NCBI GenBank assembly: GCA_963942565.1
Contig: OZ012685.1
Span: 58,496,197 to 58,560,196 of the forward strand
DNA: 64,000 bases
Origin: Maea johnstoni
Taxonomy: Eukaryota; Annelida; Polychaeta; Spionida; Magelonidae
Direction: 5' to 3'
The notes beneath the pieces were generated by a model. That model was not told the origin of the DNA and ran no database searches. It saw only the letters and a program-made list of their open reading frames with translations. Positions 1-12,325 of this stretch are shown here, one piece after another. Positions within the stretch are counted from its first letter, which is position 1; every line of letters starts with the position of its first letter. The translations under genes and the position numbers were made by a program.

Positions 1-101
1 TATTTTTGAAAACCCCTGTAACAAAACTCCAAATGATGTATATTTTCCAGACCTCTGTTACAACTAATTTCTTTCAATCATGGTACACAAAATAGACTTA
101 C

Positions 102-3100
102 CCTTGACATGCTGTCACTGATTTTGATGATGGGCTCGTTTTTGCGTAGATCCCACACAACGCAGCGTCCGGCGAAGGTGGAGGCGAGAATGTGCTGGAC
201 TTGTTTGTTCCATGATATACTCGTCACATCATCTGGCGGCTAAAAAACATCAACAGTGAGCATAATTATCTTCAAGCATATCATATTATTGACAGGTACA
301 TATGGAAATACATGTATTTTAACACATTAATGTTTAAGAACCCCTCAAGTAAGTGTTGTCTGGATCTGTGATACCTTCGACACTAACTTTGAAATTGAAA
401 ATGATTTTACAAAATATTTGAAAGAGAGTTCTTGGTAATGTTCAGATTAACATTTCTTCATCAAATATTTTCCTAACCAGGTTTTAGCCTGCAAGAGTTT
501 GTTATAATTGTCGGGCTGCCTTTGACAGCTTTTGACTGCTGTGAGCACAATTGGGTTAAGGGCCACTGTCTTATTTGCTCTCCAGATAACAAATAACACT
601 CTTTGTGCAAAAATAATCAAGTCATACAACCAACTTAAATGCAGCACATATTTTAAACAGAAAAAGCACTCCTTGAGGGAGGACTTCCACTCCATTTACT
701 TAAAGAGCACCAATAAAACTAGATACAACTACATCATAACCGGTTACCCTTATACCCACACTGGCCAAATAATTTTGGCAATATCTTCTAATGAAAACAT
801 CTTTCAAAAGTATTGCAAGGAGGCTTGTTAACCTGTAACAAACCAGCAACTGTCCTCATACTTTGAGCATGTTTGCTTTGTAGCGAGGTACATTTTCATG
901 TAAGTGATTTAGATTTAGAAGCTACATTTCTTTCTACATCTCTTACCCCCTATAAAGTGCAATACAAAATATATCTTTATGGTGTGTGAATATCACCTTC
1001 ATGATACATACAGTTGATGTTAATGAGAAAGATTTCCTCCGTTTTTTTTAAAATAATTGTGTATGTAAAGTAGACACTTGTAAAAGTGTTGTAAGGGAGG
1101 GAGGAGAAGAAAAAATTAAGATCTCCTTGATGAAAGCAAGCCTCATAGGGAAAGTTTAATACCTGGAGAGATCTTACAAAGCAAGCAGTGGTAACGTGCA
1201 AGACTGCTCCATCTTAGGATTAGACATCAGAATTTGACATAATTTGTATCATTCTTCTACCCCTTTACACACACGTCAAGTCCTCTTAACTCATGCATAC
1301 CCTTGCCCAGAAAAAATTGTTGATGATGATTTATCCAATAGTGAATGCTTTAATAAGCAAACAACAATAGAGCAATCTTAAACATTTACCAAAAAAAGGA
1401 ACAACTTAATCAGAAATCCAGTTCCAACTAATGCAATTTTTATAGATAATCCTTATGGTATACATAAATAATAAGCAACAAGTAATAAGAAATTGAAATG
1501 GAACTCAAGCAAAGAATTAGGAGTGTCATCGATAGTCGGCAAGTCGATGCACCGAAAAGTCAGGCCATGTCGATAGTCGCATCGATAAAGCAAACGTATC
1601 GATGCGACAGAATCGACAAAATTTACCCTCAAATGCCGCTTCATTTAGGGGTTAAGTTCTACTGTGTACTACGGCTGTCAGCCGTAATTGCACGCAATAC
1701 TCATAAGCGATCGCTCAGTCCAACAAACCACCGCCGTTTTACGTTGTACTACGGCTATGTACACCTAAAATCATGAGCCGTAGAACGATTCGCTCACCAA
1801 AACAATCGGCCGCCATTTTATCTTACTGCGCACATAGAATTCGCAGTACGTTCAGATCAACAATGTCTGAAACGTTCGCTAAACGTACTGCTCATCATGT
1901 GCGCAGTATTCGAGATACAAACGTTTCGAACGTTCGTGTCTCAAATGAGCGAATGTCCATATAGACATACAATGTGGCTATGGATGAAATTAATACAAAA
2001 TAACAGCCACAAAATGAATTGTTATAGGTATAAAAGATTGAATCAAATATAAAGTAAATTGACAAACAAATTAAATTATTCAAATGAAATAAAAATAAAT
2101 TAATATAAATCATGATTGATTATAATAATTGATGAATGAATAAATAAATACAGAATTGATTCATTGACTTGCTGTTTGATGAATGAATTTAAAAAGCAAG
2201 AATGTTTTTTATTTGGAGCAATATACTAGGTAATTAATTGTGCCCAACGAGCACGTTACGGTGTATTGAATTGAATCGACTCGAAAAATATAGCGATTAA
2301 TCGAATCGATAAAATTTCATATCAATGACACTCCTACAAAGAATGGCTCTTTTGCTCCAATGTAGACCTTGGCATGACCACTGCATGAAATCAATCATGA
2401 TTCAATTAATGATACATTTAACAAATAGTTCAAACCTGCCCTATTGATTTTACAAGTAAATGGAAGCACCATTAATACTTGAATATGCTCCATGTGATTA
2501 ATCCTTTCTGTGATGCTATAACCCGATCTTGTACTGTATTGTATATAGATGACTAGTGGGCTTAATTGGAGTCAAAACCTTAAAACGAAAGCTGCATAAC
2601 TAACTAATTTTACAATGGTTCCACTGCCCAGCTACCAACAAGCAAAATTTCCCATTACCAGGCACATAGCATTAGGATTGGACCGTCAGGATATTCCTCA
2701 ACACATACATAACAATTATAGAGACCCATGTCAAGAAATAGCATCTTAATTTTTTATCATATACGTCATATTCCATGCAAATCATATTCAGGTTTAAGAG
2801 TTGTATACAGTAAAACCAAATTCATCATTTTTATGCAGATGCTGCTGGGTTTGACATTATAGATTTGGAACTGATTATTTTAAGGTAGAAAACAAATATT
2901 TGTATTGCTCTTAAAACACTATCGTGGCTATAAATGGATGTAATTACATATGTCACATTGATGGTTTTATCATCAAATCCTTTACACCTATTTGCTTTCA
3001 CTCATTCAAGATATGTCTATTAATAATGCCACCGGCAATAGGCGTTAATATCATGCCCTTTAATTATTTGGATTTATGTGGAAATGCTGTGTTGATGGTC

Positions 3101-5410
3101 TAACCCATAATTGGGAGCACTATCCATTATATAATAAAACAGGGAATGGAATGAGATAATCTCAGATATACCATATGTGTCATAGCCTGGTGATAGATGC
3201 AAAAAAGACAAAAAAGTTCACTAAAAATATTGCCTTCTGCAACAAAAATATCAAATCACAATTTTATTTCCTAATAGATTGTTCTAAAAGATAAGTATTT
3301 TCTTCTTTTCAAAACACAAGCACAAAATCTATTTAGCCTGACAAAAATCTACTAGCAATCAAATTAACTTCAAGTTGCCAAATAAATAAATGTGACAATG
3401 TAAATATATCAGTTCATGCTTGTGTTTTCCCGTGGTATAACACATAACTACCATGCATGAGCATGATACAGTGTATTGGATTATTTTGCTGATGATTTTT
3501 ATAGTGCCATCCAATTCAGTACAGTCTTTATATGTGAAAAGGAATATGAAAATTCTGTTTTGAACAGTGCTATTTGAATAAAAATGTAAATTCAATTGAT
3601 TATGCTACAGAGCTTTATATTTTGAACTAGAAGGGCCACCTGGTGATAGAAAACAATACTTTGCTCCATCCAGTATTCAAAATAAAATATGGCAAAACCT
3701 AAGATCAAACATTTAGTAATATTTCCCACCATATTATTCAGCCAATTCTCAATACATGTATGCAAGAAAATTGATGGTCACCTCAAAGGGCATCACGTAA
3801 CACCAAATGAAATCCAAGTTGACATATTTTAAAACCAGAAACACACATTCAACCATGTGACACCTTTCACAAATACCTATAATGCATTCAACTAGCTATA
3901 CCAAGGACTGCAAGGAATATTCCCAATATTATAACATCCATGATGGCATTAGGATATCACATGATTTTTCATTTCAAATCGTCTAAGTACCATCTCCTAA
4001 CACCCTTTTTTCAGCCACTCAAGCACCAAAAAAAGCTCAGGTATAGTAGAAATAACGGAGACAACCACAGCATAGTTTGATATCAGCCCTACTCCATGTT
4101 TTAAGAATTTGTAGCCTAATTCTGAGATGTTCTAAATATTTGAGGAGCATAGAGTAAAGGATAAGTATCCTCAAAGAGTTCTAAATAGTTGAGGAACATT
4201 AGTTTTCTCAGAAAAGGCTAGTTACACATAAAAGAATATTCTACTCCAAGAAAGATCAAATCTTAGATAAAACAGTTACATCTTAAGAAAATGTAGAGAT
4301 TTCTTTTGCTATTTTTGCTATGATACAACCTTGGCAAATGACATATTTACAACACAGAAATTGTTCCAAGTCATTATGCTAAAGAAATCATGTTTTTAAT
4401 TTTAAATAAATGTTTTTCAAGTAGAACCTTTCCCGTAATGCAATATCCATTCAGTCTTGTTTTGTATTTATGGTAATAGAAGTCATTCATGTATTTCATA
4501 AATATCTATAAGCTTACAAGTGAGAATTAAATTTTTTTAAAAATGAGTTAAAATTGACGAAGTAGTTTGGATAGAAAAGTAGAATTCCTCATAGGGTACT
4601 CTCTGCCTGCAGACACATTTATGGGTCTCTAGTTGAGTGATTGATATCAAACCATTATGATGGAGACAAAAAGTTCATGCAAATAGCATCCCTTCCCTGT
4701 TTCCTCACCTGATCATTTCTATTACTCTGAACAAACAAACGGGAAGAGGAGCAAACTAAATCAAATAAGCAATCAAAGCAACATAAGAGCCCTAATTGCC
4801 AAATAGATGGTTCCCCCATTAAATACCTTATATACAATGTATATTTGAAAAATTGATAATTTGGAATATAATCATAAATAGAACTGAGCAGTTTTAGTCT
4901 TCTTAATCAACAAACCTTCCAAGATAGGATCTACACTACTTATATACGTGTAAGAACAAATACCAATTTTTCCAATCATATATATACAGATACCAATTTT
5001 TACAATTATCAATTACAGAAACCATGGATTAATGTGTGTGTCATATATACAGATACCAATTTTTACAAGTATCAATAACAGAAACCATTGATTAATGTGT
5101 GTGTCAGTAGATTAATGTATTTGTATGTAGATTAATGTGAAGATAGAAGTTGATTGATTAGTAAGATGCCTCACAGATATATTCAAGAAAAAGCAACCAT
5201 TAATCTAATATTGCAACGCAAAAAAGGAAAATCGGCAAAAAAAGTAAGCTTGGTGAACATGGACTAATTCTAACTAATATAAAACAAGATGTGACTTACC
5301 TGTGATTTAGCTCCTGGGGTCATTGGGTTGACAGGGTTATTCAGATCCCAAATAAAGATTTCTGACTCGCTTGCTCCAGAGGCTAGAAGGTTTGTCTGTA
5401 AAAGTTAAAA

Positions 5411-5481
<71 letters not shown>

Positions 5482-8400
5482 CAACAAGGCTTCGTTTGAA
5501 TTTTAATTCCAAAGAAAACAATCACACACAAGTCAATTGCAATGTTATATAAACCATTAAACCTCATTTTAAAATCCCTAGTAACACTAGATGAGTGCTT
5601 TTAAACAAGTTACAATTTCCTAATTAGTACTCAGCATGTAAAGGGTTAAGGGCCATTTATCATTAATTCCATTTTTGCTACTAAGATTATTCATGATCTT
5701 ATTTTTAAAGAATGCACTTAAGGAAGCCATGAGCTTAGTGAAAGAATTATATTCATAACACCAAAACAACTAAAGAAAACCTACATACGGCTGTTTAGAA
5801 ATCTAGCTGAATATAGCTAGCTAGTCCCTTAAAAATGAGAGCAGTATCAAAATTAAATTATAAGATTTCGAACATCAGCAAATAATGTTTCTACAGACAT
5901 CATAAAGCTGTTCAACACATATTGCATCAACTAGATATTTTAAGCCTCCTTTCAAATAGACCCACGAGAAGAGTTAACCTGCCAACATGCAGCTTCTGGT
6001 CCTAATTGGATCAGACAGATGTTGATATTGCCATGCAGGTATTCATATGACAGTATTGATTTCATCTTGTTTAAACCTAATGCATCCCATGAATATACAA
6101 GCGAAATAGCCTCCAATATGTGTTGTAAAATCATGAATAACATGACTCATAATAGACTAATATTATGGTAATGGGTGAGGTTTCAATGTCATTTCAAGAG
6201 AATTGGCGCTTGAAACTGTCTTTTAAAATCTACAGCAAGAATATACAACATGATGTTCAAGTTTCAAAAGTTTTATTATTTTGGGAGCTGGTGAGTTTCA
6301 AACAGCGGAATTTTACATCTAATGAGTTAAGTATGCTAATAAGTTCTAGGCTTATATACGGTATCCTGGGAGAAGTTGCCTGTATGATGGGCCCCTGGAT
6401 CATTTACATTAAAATGAAGTTTATCCTAGCCATACATCATTTTAAACAAGCCCATTAAAAATCTTACTTTTCAATTTGATTTATAACAATTTGAATGAAC
6501 TTGTACACATGTTCATTACAGATTTTACAATATATGCAGCCTTTCTAGCCCTGGCGTGTATATATTGAAACAAAGGGTGTGCTGGGCTATTTACATGTTA
6601 CATTATATAAATATATTATATTACATATCATATACAGTATTTTCGCGCGTATAAGACACACTTTTTGACACAAATTTTTACACTCAATAGGGGGGTGCGT
6701 CTTATACACAAAGCTAGAAATCTAGGGTGTTTTACATCGACTGCCCAGGTCACACAGAGATCACAAATCGATGATCAGCCATTACCGCAATCCGTATCAA
6801 AATTGAGGCTCCGGTATGATTTCATTTCAATCGTGTTTCTAACATGTTTAGAACGTCTCTAAAGGTTCAACTTCAGCAGTAATGGTCTGGCCGTAAACAC
6901 CATAGTGAATTGTTTGTTATATCAGACCTGTCCAGCCGGTTCTATTTTAAGCACAATAATTACAATACACAGCATGAATGTCCAAGCCCCTATTGTCTAT
7001 CGAGTAGTATAGTGACTTCAAATTACAATCAACGTAATGTTTGTCCGAATCCAATGCTAGTTAGTGAGATGACCCCCATTTCTTTCATTTGTATTTAGAA
7101 AATAGCTAGAGACATGGGCCGAAAGGGGGGTGCGTTCTATACACAAAGCTAAGGTCTATACATCTTTTTAAAGGCCTGAACAAGGGCTGCGTCTTATATA
7201 CGGGTGCGTCTTATACGCGCGAAAATATGGTACCTGATAGACTAGAAAAATGTAGGAAAATGCATTACTACTACAGCCAAAACAAATCAAATTTATTTCT
7301 CCAAATACTCTTTAACTATCACCTATTTGAGATGGTTATCTGACTATTCATGATTGCTATAAAATGTAAAACTATTAAAGAGTATTAAGAAGGCCTAGTA
7401 GATTCCAGGTCATGAACCTTTAATGGTAATTTTCGGAACCTACATTTCTTCCGATAACTTAGTGTTTTCATTGATTCTTTTAATTATTTTTCAATTTTGG
7501 ATTATAAAAAAATTGCCAATATCCTCACTTTATATTAAAGGTACATTTACCACATATCCCGCCCCTAATTGACTGTTGTGCCCATCATAGTAATAAAGCT
7601 GATGAATATCATACAATATATTACACACAAATTGCTTCATACCTGAAAAGGGTTGAAATCCAGAGCGGCCACAGGACCTGAGTGCTTCTCTAGCTTGTCA
7701 ATCAGTCCGTCCCCGCTGCCGGCCATGAGCGCTGTAGGGTCCCAGATGAAGAGGCCTCCGTTATCAGCACCCCCTACCAACACCCCTGAGGGGTGGCTCT
7801 CTGTGCCCAAACCCTCACTGCCCCACACCAGCTTGTGAAATCTGAAACATAACAATGGTCAAAATCAGAGTACAAATTAAAGAAAGGATTCAATAACCAA
7901 TTCAGACACTGATAGTCAATATGACTAGGTACAGCGAGCACTATGAATCTGTTGCATTTCTCTGAATATCGGATATTCAATAACTAATCAATAGTAATCA
8001 ATATTCAACAAAAAAAATAATTAGATACCAAGTCAAAATCCTGTCACATTAAAGGAAAAACTGCTGACATCACTGAATAATTCAGTTTCAAAAAAGAGAA
8101 TATATATGTAATATATGAGATCTATGCTTGCATTAAAAATGAAAACAGTACTTAATATTTTATATCCAATGGCTTATATTAATTACAGCAAATGTTTTTC
8201 TTCCTCTGGGAAATTTTTGAGGTTATGAGAATGTGGCTGATCAGCTGAAAAATCAATTGGGGGAAGAACCAGCAAGAAACATGCAGTTCATACCTAGGCT
8301 GATTACTAAGTGATAGTCATAGATAAATAGTATATACTTAGTAACTTACCTGACGTCTGAAGGTTTTGTGGTGACCCTGTTCATCTCTAGCGTGGGATCT

Positions 8401-8552
8401 GAGAGGTTGAGCTCGTACAGCTCCAGGGCTGCGGACGTGCTGAACGTGGCATCGAGCTGCTGGGCCGCCGTACCCGTAGCCAGGTAGATGGGGTGGTGCG
8501 CCGCCGGTGACCAGGCCATGTTGGCCGTCACCTCAATCTCTTTCACCTTCAT
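102..8552 (-). CDS. SEC31A: SEC31A, first four coding exons (N-terminal WD40 part), gene continues left of window
   Basis: Sec31 is the rod-forming subunit of the COPII outer coat that bends ER membrane and stimulates the Sar1 GTPase through Sec23. Coding exons in transcript order are 8350-8552, 7643-7841, 5300-5395 and 102-239. Each has GT-AG borders, the phases agree throughout, and together they give 212 residues. The start ATG is at 8552 and opens [16 protein letters not shown], matching the vertebrate start. Further recognisable blocks are [52 protein letters not shown] and QVQHILAS followed by [13 protein letters not shown]. These are WD40 blades 1 to 3 of the N-terminal propeller. The remaining blades, the alpha-solenoid and the proline-rich region lie beyond position 1. 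No coding damage is seen. The assignment rests on remembered family sequence. Confidence 0.95.
1518..2336. mobile_element. hAT-type nonautonomous DNA transposon with 8-bp target duplication
   Basis: Terminal inverted repeats are readable: the left end starts TAGGAGTGTCATCGATA and the right end, read in reverse complement, starts TAGGAGTGTCATTGATA. The element is flanked on both sides by the direct repeat CAAAGAAT (1510-1517 and 2337-2344). An 8-bp duplication is characteristic of the hAT superfamily. The 819-bp interior has no transposase frame, only short chance ORFs, so it is nonautonomous. It contains several copies of an ATCGAT-like motif near both ends. It sits in SEC31A intron 4. Confidence 0.88.
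4979..5107. repeat. Two-copy 63-bp tandem duplication
   Basis: The segment beginning ATATATACAGATACCAATTT recurs 63 bp later with only a few differences, each copy ending in ATTAATGTGTGTGT. It lies in SEC31A intron 4, and no function is apparent. Confidence 0.8.
5410..5478. repeat. (TA)n microsatellite
   Basis: Uninterrupted alternating TA of about 68 bp, in SEC31A intron 3 about 15 bp beyond the exon 4 acceptor. Confidence 0.98.
6640..7225. mobile_element. Nonautonomous TIR element (MITE) flanked by TA
   Basis: The ends are an exact inverted pair: TTTTCGCGCGTATAAGAC at the left and its reverse complement at the right, each flanked by TA. A TA target duplication points to the Tc1/mariner-like group, although other superfamilies cannot be excluded. 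Inside, a direct repeat containing TATACACAAAGCTA occurs near each end (about 6700 and 7138). The 586-bp interior has no transposase frame. The CGCG-containing ends contrast with the AT-rich flanks. Confidence 0.82.
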
Positions 8553-9023
8553 CTTGATGACCGCACAACTGCAAAAGATACAAGTACACGGTCATGTTGA
8601 AGCTAAACAGCAATGAACTATGATAACCAAGCTGAACTCTAATCTTGAAAATAGTTCTACAGGGCAAATTTCGACTCACAGAAACCAAATTCTTATAAGC
8701 CCAACCATTTGAATCTTACAGAAAATCAGACAAGTTAATCAATGGATATATACAGTAATGGTCAAAAGATTTAATAAGCTAATATATGTACACGAAAATA
8801 ATATACTGTTCAAAATAATATTCATTCCTTGGTTGGGCCACTTATGTGACAAACTGACAATTTCCTTTATTATAAAGTACATGTGCTATAACTGCTATTG
8901 TCATGCTCAGATACAATATGTATGGTACATTGGCAATAATAACCAAATAACATGTATTGCTTGCCATAAGGTGCTTTTATACTAGTTAGCACCTAAAGAT
9001 AGATGCACACATTACAGTGAAAG

Positions 9024-9495
9024 TAGGGGTCCACACCGGTACGAAAGTACCGTGAGGGTACCGATACAACGGCGAAAAATACCGGTGTCAAACCGTATCA
9101 AAAGTAGCCGGTACTTTCTTACCGGTACTATGATTAAAAATGCCTCTCTGCTGATGTAGCAGGCAAGGCGGAAAAGAGTGCAGAGACGCGGGATCAGCGG
9201 CAAAACACATCGCGATCGCGTCATCCAGTGGCGGCCGCCATTTTAACTGCACCACGATAGACACTAACGCGCGCAGTAGTACTTGGAAAAGTGTGAAGAG
9301 GGCCACGCTATGTATTTTACATGGTGCTAGTCCAGCCCCACCACACTTTTCCAAGCACTAACGCGCGCGACAGAATTTCGAAAACATCGACGAAGTAGAG
9401 AAAGTAACCAGTATCGATACCGTTAGAATACTGGAACCGTATAAAATATACCGTACCCGTACCATACCGTATAATTTTAACGGTATGGACCCCTA
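9024..9495. mobile_element. hAT-type MITE with 8-bp target duplication
   Basis: The left end is TAGGGGTCCACACCGGTA; the reverse-complemented right end is TAGGGGTCCATACCGTTA. Both sides carry the direct repeat AGTGAAAG (9016-9023 and 9496-9503). The 8-bp duplication and TAGGG-type end fit hAT. The interior is rich in GGTAC/CCGTAC motifs and has no intact transposase. Short ORFs across it on the minus strand are chance frames. Confidence 0.88.
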
Positions 9496-9989
9496 AGTGA
9501 AAGTGAGGTTCATGTTGTTCAGTGAATACTTGTATTAAACACAATGCATTGTTATATGTGAAGAAATTCTTGAAATGAAACTGACTGCTTTCTAGATACC
9601 AAGTGCTATCTTCTAGATTTTAATTGTACAAAGCCTTAAAATTTGGGGAAACCACCGTGAAGATGCAATACCCACTATTCAAATGAGAAGCCATAGATCA
9701 CAACTTCAAGTCTTCAACCCATGTCTGTATGGGTATATGGCTCAGGTTTACTTCCAAGTTTCAGCTGTTTGTTACACTGACTTCACTACCAGAGTTCATC
9801 CTTAACAGGCACTGGTTTTTTAAATCACCGCAAAGAGTATGTTAGGCTAGGTGCCCAAATTGCACATAGACTTCGAACCACATGTTTAAATCTTGCGGGC
9901 GAGGAACTTAGCTTTATACCATTCCAAAGAGATCATTATATCTGCTATCTTCTCAGGTAAAAACCACCACCATATTGAAATTATCTGAA

Positions 9990-10210
9990 TTCCCATTCAT
10001 GGACAGCTCCCAAATAATATTCGAGCAGCTGGGAGTGTGGCAATCTTCAAACGACAACTGAAAACACATCTGTTCAAAGACGTATTTATCAAATAACTAT
10101 GTGGATACCAACATCTATCCTTTGACAATGAATGTAATGCGCCTTTGAGCAAGCTTATATGGAAAGGGCGCAATATCAAATGACAATATTATTATTATTA
10201 TTATTATTAT
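9990..10210 (+). mobile_element. 3' end of an L2/CR1-like LINE with (TTA)n tail
   Basis: A translated stretch near 10000-10090 reads like the C-terminal end of an L2/CR1/Rex-type reverse transcriptase ORF, including IRAAGSVAIFKRQLKTHLF. It is followed by a GCGCCTTTGAGCA segment, a GGAAAGGGCGCAATAT segment and a run of TTA repeats, the usual 3' tail of such LINEs. The 5' part is missing or too diverged to follow, so this is a dead-on-arrival copy. Confidence 0.75.
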
Positions 10211-11030
10211 GGACAGGATTTCAGATGAGTTCAAAAACGCAGTGGTTTGTAATTTTGTATACTCATCAAAAGGCAGCTGTCAAAAGGTGATGAGCTGTAT
10301 AATGATCTCAAAGGAGCGACGGGAAGGTTTACAAGTACCTTGCTCATATTTTGGAAATTTCAGATTATGTGGTTCAAATTCTACACTTGCAATCCTATAT
10401 TTTAATGTGATGTCAGCTAAATTAAATACTTAGAAATTTAGCCTGAATTATCATGTATGCATAGTTTCGTAGTGAGGTGTCAGTCGGGATGGCTGATTGC
10501 AAGAGAACTGATTGTAAGACTCAGGCTCCTGATATTTCTTGTGGGCACCTAGATTTTTCTTTGCTAGGTTCCCAAAGGGCACCTGTCAATCCCTGCACTA
10601 CCCCGAAAAGGGGGAGGGTCAAATTGTACCACGTCAATTGAGCAAAACGAAAGCATTAAACAAATCGACATCTAAATCATGTTTCATCAATTGTTACAAT
10701 AATTCAACTTTTTTATTGACTATGTTAAAACATTATTCAACATATAAAAATATAATGTATAGATAAGTGATTTTCAAAGACATTTCAAATTGATCAGCTC
10801 TTTCTTAACAAAGACACAGTCATAGATGGATAATTGTTTTTTGAATGAATCTGACATTCATAATAATGTCAAATGCAGAAAAAGAGAAAATTATGAATTT
10901 TTCATTAACAGAGATACATGGACATCCTCTCATTAGTCTCATACATAGCTTAGCCTTAGATTTGTAGGAGGGCATAGCTGCCTGCTTCAGTGCTTGATCT
11001 AAACATATTGAAAATCCCTTAACTACTTAC

Positions 11031-11300
11031 CGATTTCAGGGAGCTATCCGAGTAAAATAGGATACTGTACAATTATTTGAATTGAGTGGAACTTCAAGCC
11101 TACTCTTGCTTGCTTTTGGATTTGATGTAGACGTGTAAATGGTGATTTTGTGGACGTTTTTCCACCTGGAACTTGTTAGTTTTCATCAACGTGGCAGAGT
11201 CGGCGTTCCCACAATTCCCTACAAGGGCTACGTCCACTTCCGGTTGATGAAATTGGCTCGTCATTATTTGTGAAGCGAATTCTTTTGTAATTTCTATAAT
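11031..11300 (-). other. SEC31A: Probable noncoding first exon (5' UTR) of SEC31A
   Basis: On the minus strand the sequence CTGAAATCG is followed by a consensus donor GTAAGTAGT (GT at 11030-11029). It pairs naturally with the acceptor at 8569-8570 that precedes the SEC31A start codon. The block is less AT-rich than its surroundings. The exact transcription start is not determinable; 11300 is only an outer guess. The alternative of a small separate protein in this block has no family support. Confidence 0.5.
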
Positions 11301-11461
11301 CAATATTTAAACATATAAAGATGACTACATTCAATAATATTACGACATTAATCATTATATAGATGATTTATTTTTTTAAAATACTCATTTTATTGATAAA
11401 AGGATGATCGAATCCTATTAAATACTAAACACTCTTTCACCTGATCATGTGACCAAGTAAA
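11301..11461. promoter_or_regulatory. Shared bidirectional promoter interval, SEC31A / SIR2-like gene
   Basis: About 160 bp separates the presumed 5' end of SEC31A (minus) from the SIR2-like start codon (plus), so the genes are head to head. The last 100 bp before the SIR2 ATG is copied with that gene at 14290-14388. No firm TATA or initiator can be assigned, and the two genes need not share factors. Confidence 0.4.
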
Positions 11462-12325
11462 ATGGCCAGCGCCAGCAAAACATCCGCGGCCTTGGCTCAA
11501 GCCGCGAACATCGTCCGGGATGCCCAAGCCCTTATCATCACGGCGGGCGCGGGTATGGGGGTCGACTCAGGGCTGCCGGATTTCAGGGGACCAGAGGGAT
11601 TCTGGCGCGCCTATCCTCCGATTGGCAAGCTAGGATTACGTCTCGAGGTAATGAGCACGCCGATCTGGTTTACGAAAAATCCTAAGTTTGCATGGGGATT
11701 CTTTGGCCATCGCTACAACCTCTACAGCAGAACCACTCCTCACCAAGGGTTCCAAATTCTGAGAAAATGGGCCGAGAAGATGGAAAAGGGGTACTTTATC
11801 TTTACCAGTAACGTTGATGGGCACTTTCAAAAGGCGGGCTTTTCAGAGGAAAGAGTGATAGAATGTCATGGGAGCATAAAGTTTTTACAGTCGGTAGATA
11901 CAAGACACTGTTGGGAAATTTGGCCGGTGCCTGAGGACTTCAAAATAGAAGTTGAAGAAGAAACGCTTCTAGCCCAGTCGGAGCTTCCACAAGCACCATC
12001 GGGCCATGGTCTAGCAAGACCAAATATTCTTATGTTCGGCGATGACACATTCGTTGAGGATCGAACCGACGAACAAGAAAACAGGTATAATGCTTTTATG
12101 AATGGACTAGATCGTCAAAGTAATATCGCAATCATAGAAATTGGTGCTGGAAATTATGTTCCGACTGTTCGCTATACCAGTGAGGGAATCGCAGGACAAT
12201 TTGAGAAGGCTACATTAATACGTATTAACCCATCAGAGGCGGATGTACCAAAAGGAAATATTTCTATTCCATTGAAAGGGCTGGAAGCTCTAGAGCAGAT
12301 TGACTCGTTACTAAACAAGGCATAG
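11462..12325 (+). CDS. Intronless bacterial-type SIR2 family protein (NAD-dependent deacylase-like), zinc ligands mostly lost
   Basis: The 287-residue protein has the sirtuin core in order. The NAD-binding loop GAGMGVDSGLPDFRG is at residues 30-44, followed by GFWRAYP and AWGFFGHR. TSNVDGHFQKAG is near residue 115, the catalytic-histidine segment ECHGSIKFLQ near 134, ARPNILMFG near 186, and the late NAD-site motif IEIGAGNYVPTVR and RINPSEADVP follow. Known relatives of this layout are bacterial Sir2 proteins with four zinc-ribbon cysteines. Here the matching segments read SVDTRHCWEIWP and PQAPSGHGLARP, leaving one cysteine, so a classic zinc site is not formed. The gene has no intron although its neighbours are intron-rich, which suggests bacterial origin or retroposition; no poly(A) trace is seen. 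Substrate and activity are unknown. A polyadenylation signal AATAAA lies at 12499. Confidence 0.88.
   Translation: MASASKTSAALAQAANIVRDAQALIITAGAGMGVDSGLPDFRGPEGFWRAYPPIGKLGLRLEVMSTPIWFTKNPKFAWGFFGHRYNLYSRTTPHQGFQILRKWAEKMEKGYFIFTSNVDGHFQKAGFSEERVIECHGSIKFLQSVDTRHCWEIWPVPEDFKIEVEEETLLAQSELPQAPSGHGLARPNILMFGDDTFVEDRTDEQENRYNAFMNGLDRQSNIAIIEIGAGNYVPTVRYTSEGIAGQFEKATLIRINPSEADVPKGNISIPLKGLEALEQIDSLLNKA

Larger units (their letters stand above)
240..5299 (-). other. SEC31A: SEC31A intron 4 (5.06 kb)
   Basis: Noncoding AT-rich intron between the donor after 5300 and the acceptor before 239. It holds the hAT-type element at 1518-2336 and a 63-bp tandem duplication near 4979. I see no coding exon or RNA gene in the rest. 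Confidence 0.85.
5396..7642 (-). other. SEC31A: SEC31A intron 3 (2.25 kb)
   Basis: Noncoding sequence containing a (TA)n array and the inverted-repeat element at 6640-7225. The acceptor on the minus strand reads TTTTACAG. No additional exon is seen. Confidence 0.85.
8569..11030 (-). other. SEC31A: SEC31A intron 1 (2.46 kb)
   Basis: The acceptor before the first coding exon reads TCTTTTGCAG on the minus strand, and the donor at the 5' exon reads GTAAGTAGT. The intron contains a hAT-type element (9024-9495) and a LINE tail (about 9990-10210). Nothing else is recognisable. Confidence 0.7.

Noticed and set aside
9012-9544. Overlapping minus-strand frames across 9012-9544
   Set aside because: They lie within the hAT-type MITE at 9024-9495 and have no transposase motif.
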